NCBI GenBank assembly: GCA_002369525.1 | Contig: DFFN01000017.1 | Location: forward strand, 11,854 to 26,430 | Direction: 5' to 3' | Length of the DNA: 14,577 bases | DNA from: Lachnoclostridium sp. UBA3775 | GTDB lineage: Bacteria; Bacillota; Clostridia; Lachnospirales; Lachnospiraceae | Shown here: positions 13,375-14,577 of the stretch, piece by piece | Position numbering within the stretch: the first letter of the stretch is position 1 | Layout of the letters: every line of letters starts with the position of its first letter | Notes under the pieces: model-generated | Told to the model about the DNA's origin: nothing | The model's database searches: none | What the model saw: only the letters and a program-made list of their open reading frames with translations | Translations under genes and position numbers: made by a program

Positions 13375-14106
13375 ATGGAAGAAATAAAAAAAGAAAAAAA
13401 CTCAAAATCCCTCAAAAAGAAGATATTCAGGATACTTCTCATACTTGCGGGCATCGCCGTGCTCGGCGGACTTTTGTACTATTATATAATAAGAGACCTT
13501 ATTGATCTTAACAAAATTGTCAAGGCCAATCCGGAAACAAAGGAATTTGCAAAGGATTATTTTTTTGATGCATTCAAAAAACCGAAGATAGATCTTGACG
13601 GTGAGGTGAAAAAAGGTGAGATCCCTCACTTCCTGCAATGGGACAGGAGATGGGGCTACCGCAATTACGGCGGAAGCATGATCGCGGTTTCGGGCTGCGG
13701 TCCGACCTGCCTTTCGATGGTGGTCTGCGGACTTACGGGCGAAACGAAATGGAATCCCTATGAGGTGGCCAGATTTTCAAAAAAGAACGGTTATTATGTT
13801 TTCGGTACCGGCACAACCTGGACGCTGATGCAGGAGGGAGCCGAAAAGCTGGGACTTAAGTTCAAGGAAGTGCCTGCCGTTGAGTCAACTATGAGAAAAC
13901 GTCTTGCCGAAGGCAAGCCGATCATATGTTCCGTCAGAAAAGGCGATTTCACTTCGACCGGCCATTTTATCGTGCTTGCCGGCTTAAACCCCGACGGCAG
14001 CGTAAAGGTAAATGACCCCAACAGCAGAATAAGGAGCGAAAAAAGCTGGGAATTATCCGTGATACTGCCGCAGATAAGAGCCATGTGGTGCTACAGCGCG
14101 GAATGA
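13375..14106 (+). CDS. Membrane-anchored C39-like cysteine peptidase
   Basis: This 243-residue protein has a very basic N-terminus (residues 1-16), one hydrophobic segment (about 17-39) and an extracytoplasmic domain, the layout of a type II anchor. The domain matches the C39-like peptidase family: FLQWDRRWG (86-94, with a possible oxyanion-hole glutamine), SGCGPTCLSM (C108 the likely nucleophile), TSTGHFIVLAG (H197) and KVNDPNS (D214). All three catalytic positions are present, so activity is plausible; family members cleave peptides or peptidoglycan-linked substrates, and the substrate here is unknown. AAGGA lies 9 bases before the ATG. It is not part of an exporter with an ABC transporter domain, so it is not a bacteriocin-processing transporter. 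Upstream are a terminator, a hairpin and one or two promoter-like elements; guaA follows after 118 bases. Confidence 0.85.
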   Translation: MEEIKKEKNSKSLKKKIFRILLILAGIAVLGGLLYYYIIRDLIDLNKIVKANPETKEFAKDYFFDAFKKPKIDLDGEVKKGEIPHFLQWDRRWGYRNYGGSMIAVSGCGPTCLSMVVCGLTGETKWNPYEVARFSKKNGYYVFGTGTTWTLMQEGAEKLGLKFKEVPAVESTMRKRLAEGKPIICSVRKGDFTSTGHFIVLAGLNPDGSVKVNDPNSRIRSEKSWELSVILPQIRAMWCYSAE

Positions 14107-14155
14107 AAAAATACCGGGTCAGAGCATAAAAAAGATTTATTTTATCCGGCGGATA

Positions 14156-14200
14156 TGGTATCATGTAAATTGATGCGGAAGAAAGCTTCCAAAATATAAT
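14156..14200 (+). promoter_or_regulatory. Candidate promoters of guaA
   Basis: Two alternatives are seen. TGGTATCAT (14156-14164) is an extended -10 with a poor -35 (TTTATT, 14136-14141). TATAAT (14195-14200) is a perfect -10 with TTGATG (14170-14175) at a long 19-base spacing. A small stem GGAAG/CTTCC (14177-14181, 14186-14190) lies between them. The leader is too short for a purine riboswitch. Confidence 0.35.
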
Positions 14201-14224
14201 AACAAACAGTGAACGGAGGGTAAT

Positions 14225-14577
14225 ATGTTAGAAAATCGTCCAGACAATATGGCAAGAATCAATACGCCTGAGCTTGCAAAGGCTTATATTGAAGACCAGA
14301 TCGCAAAGATCCGCGCTCAGGTCGGCGATAAGAAGGTGCTGCTTGCACTTTCGGGCGGCGTTGACTCATCGGTTGTTGCCGCACTTCTGATCAAAGCAAT
14401 AGGAAAACAGCTTGTCTGTGTTCATGTAAACCACGGACTTTTAAGAAAAGGCGAGCCCGAGCAGGTAATAAAGGTATTCCGCGATGAGATGGATGCAAAC
14501 CTTATCTATGTTGATGCGGTTGACCGCTTCCTTGACAAGCTTGCGGGCGTGACCGATCCCGAGCAGAAGAGAAAGAT
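14225..14577 (+). CDS. guaA: GMP synthase, ATP-pyrophosphatase part (3' end outside window)
   Basis: This enzyme activates XMP with ATP and aminates it to GMP in purine synthesis. About 117 residues are visible. The PP-loop SGGVDSS is at residues 43-49, followed by HVNHGLLRKGE and the GuaA-specific stretch DRFLDKLAGVTDPEQKRK. Canonical bacterial GuaA starts with a glutamine amidotransferase domain of about 190 residues, which would place the PP-loop near residue 230; here it is absent. The start is certain: GGAGGG at 14215-14220, then ATG at 14225, with upstream stops. The amidotransferase could be a separate gene, be fused at the C-terminus outside the window, or be missing with ammonia as the nitrogen source. 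The protein runs off the window end, so this cannot be settled here. Confidence 0.9.
   Translation, partial: MLENRPDNMARINTPELAKAYIEDQIAKIRAQVGDKKVLLALSGGVDSSVVAALLIKAIGKQLVCVHVNHGLLRKGEPEQVIKVFRDEMDANLIYVDAVDRFLDKLAGVTDPEQKRK

Noticed and set aside
14163..14173. 11-base match ATGTAAATTGA to bases 4555-4565 in the palindrome
   Set aside because: AT-rich and short; the second copy lacks the other palindrome arm, so a shared operator is not supported.
14107..14224. Purine riboswitch before guaA
   Set aside because: The leader from either candidate promoter is under about 60 bases and has only a 5-bp stem, too small for the three-way junction.

Overview
The window reads as chromosomal DNA of a low-to-mid GC Firmicute, most likely a clostridial (Lachnospiraceae-like) anaerobe. 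The basis is AGGAGG-type ribosome sites, a TTG start, an Ehrlich-type meso-diaminopimelate dehydrogenase, a C39-like anchored peptidase and c-di-GMP proteins with family-typical sensor repeats. The taxonomic placement is an inference from gene style, not from a marker gene.

Layout. Bases 3-3053 (+) hold the C-terminal part of a membrane-anchored surface protein with a Thr-Pro linker and beta-rich repeat domain, followed 18 bases later by a polytopic GT-C-like membrane protein. Bases 3159-4531 (+) are a two-gene unit: a von Willebrand A (MIDAS) protein and a TTG-started protein with a helix-turn-helix-like C-terminus. A 29-base imperfect palindrome and a TTGCTA-17-TATGAT promoter precede a 999-residue PAS/degenerate GGDEF/intact EAL/sensor-repeat protein (4676-7675, +).

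Bases 7676-10200 form the only minus-strand island and the most interesting part of the window: a probable RNA-repair operon. It starts at a near-consensus promoter (TTGACA-17-TATATT), passes through a short, apparently decayed leader gene whose tail resembles the C-terminus of RNA-repair nucleotidyltransferases, then encodes a polynucleotide kinase-HD phosphohydrolase fusion and a T4 Rnl1-type RNA ligase. Kinase plus HD could heal 5'-OH and 2',3'-cyclic-phosphate ends and the ligase could seal them, as T4 Pnkp and Rnl1 do for cleaved tRNA. The ligase gene ends exactly against the EAL gene, stop codon to stop codon.

Divergent from that operon is a 7TM-PAS-HD-GYP c-di-GMP phosphodiesterase (10308-12086, +), so the repair island is flanked by two predicted c-di-GMP-degrading enzymes. 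Next come meso-diaminopimelate dehydrogenase (ddh, 12214-13185), a strong terminator with a promoter-like extended -10 in its loop, a hairpin-rich 110-base stretch, a membrane-anchored C39-like peptidase (13375-14106), and the start of a GMP synthase ATP-pyrophosphatase (guaA, from 14225) that lacks the usual N-terminal amidotransferase domain. No tRNA, rRNA, CRISPR array or recognisable transposase gene was seen.
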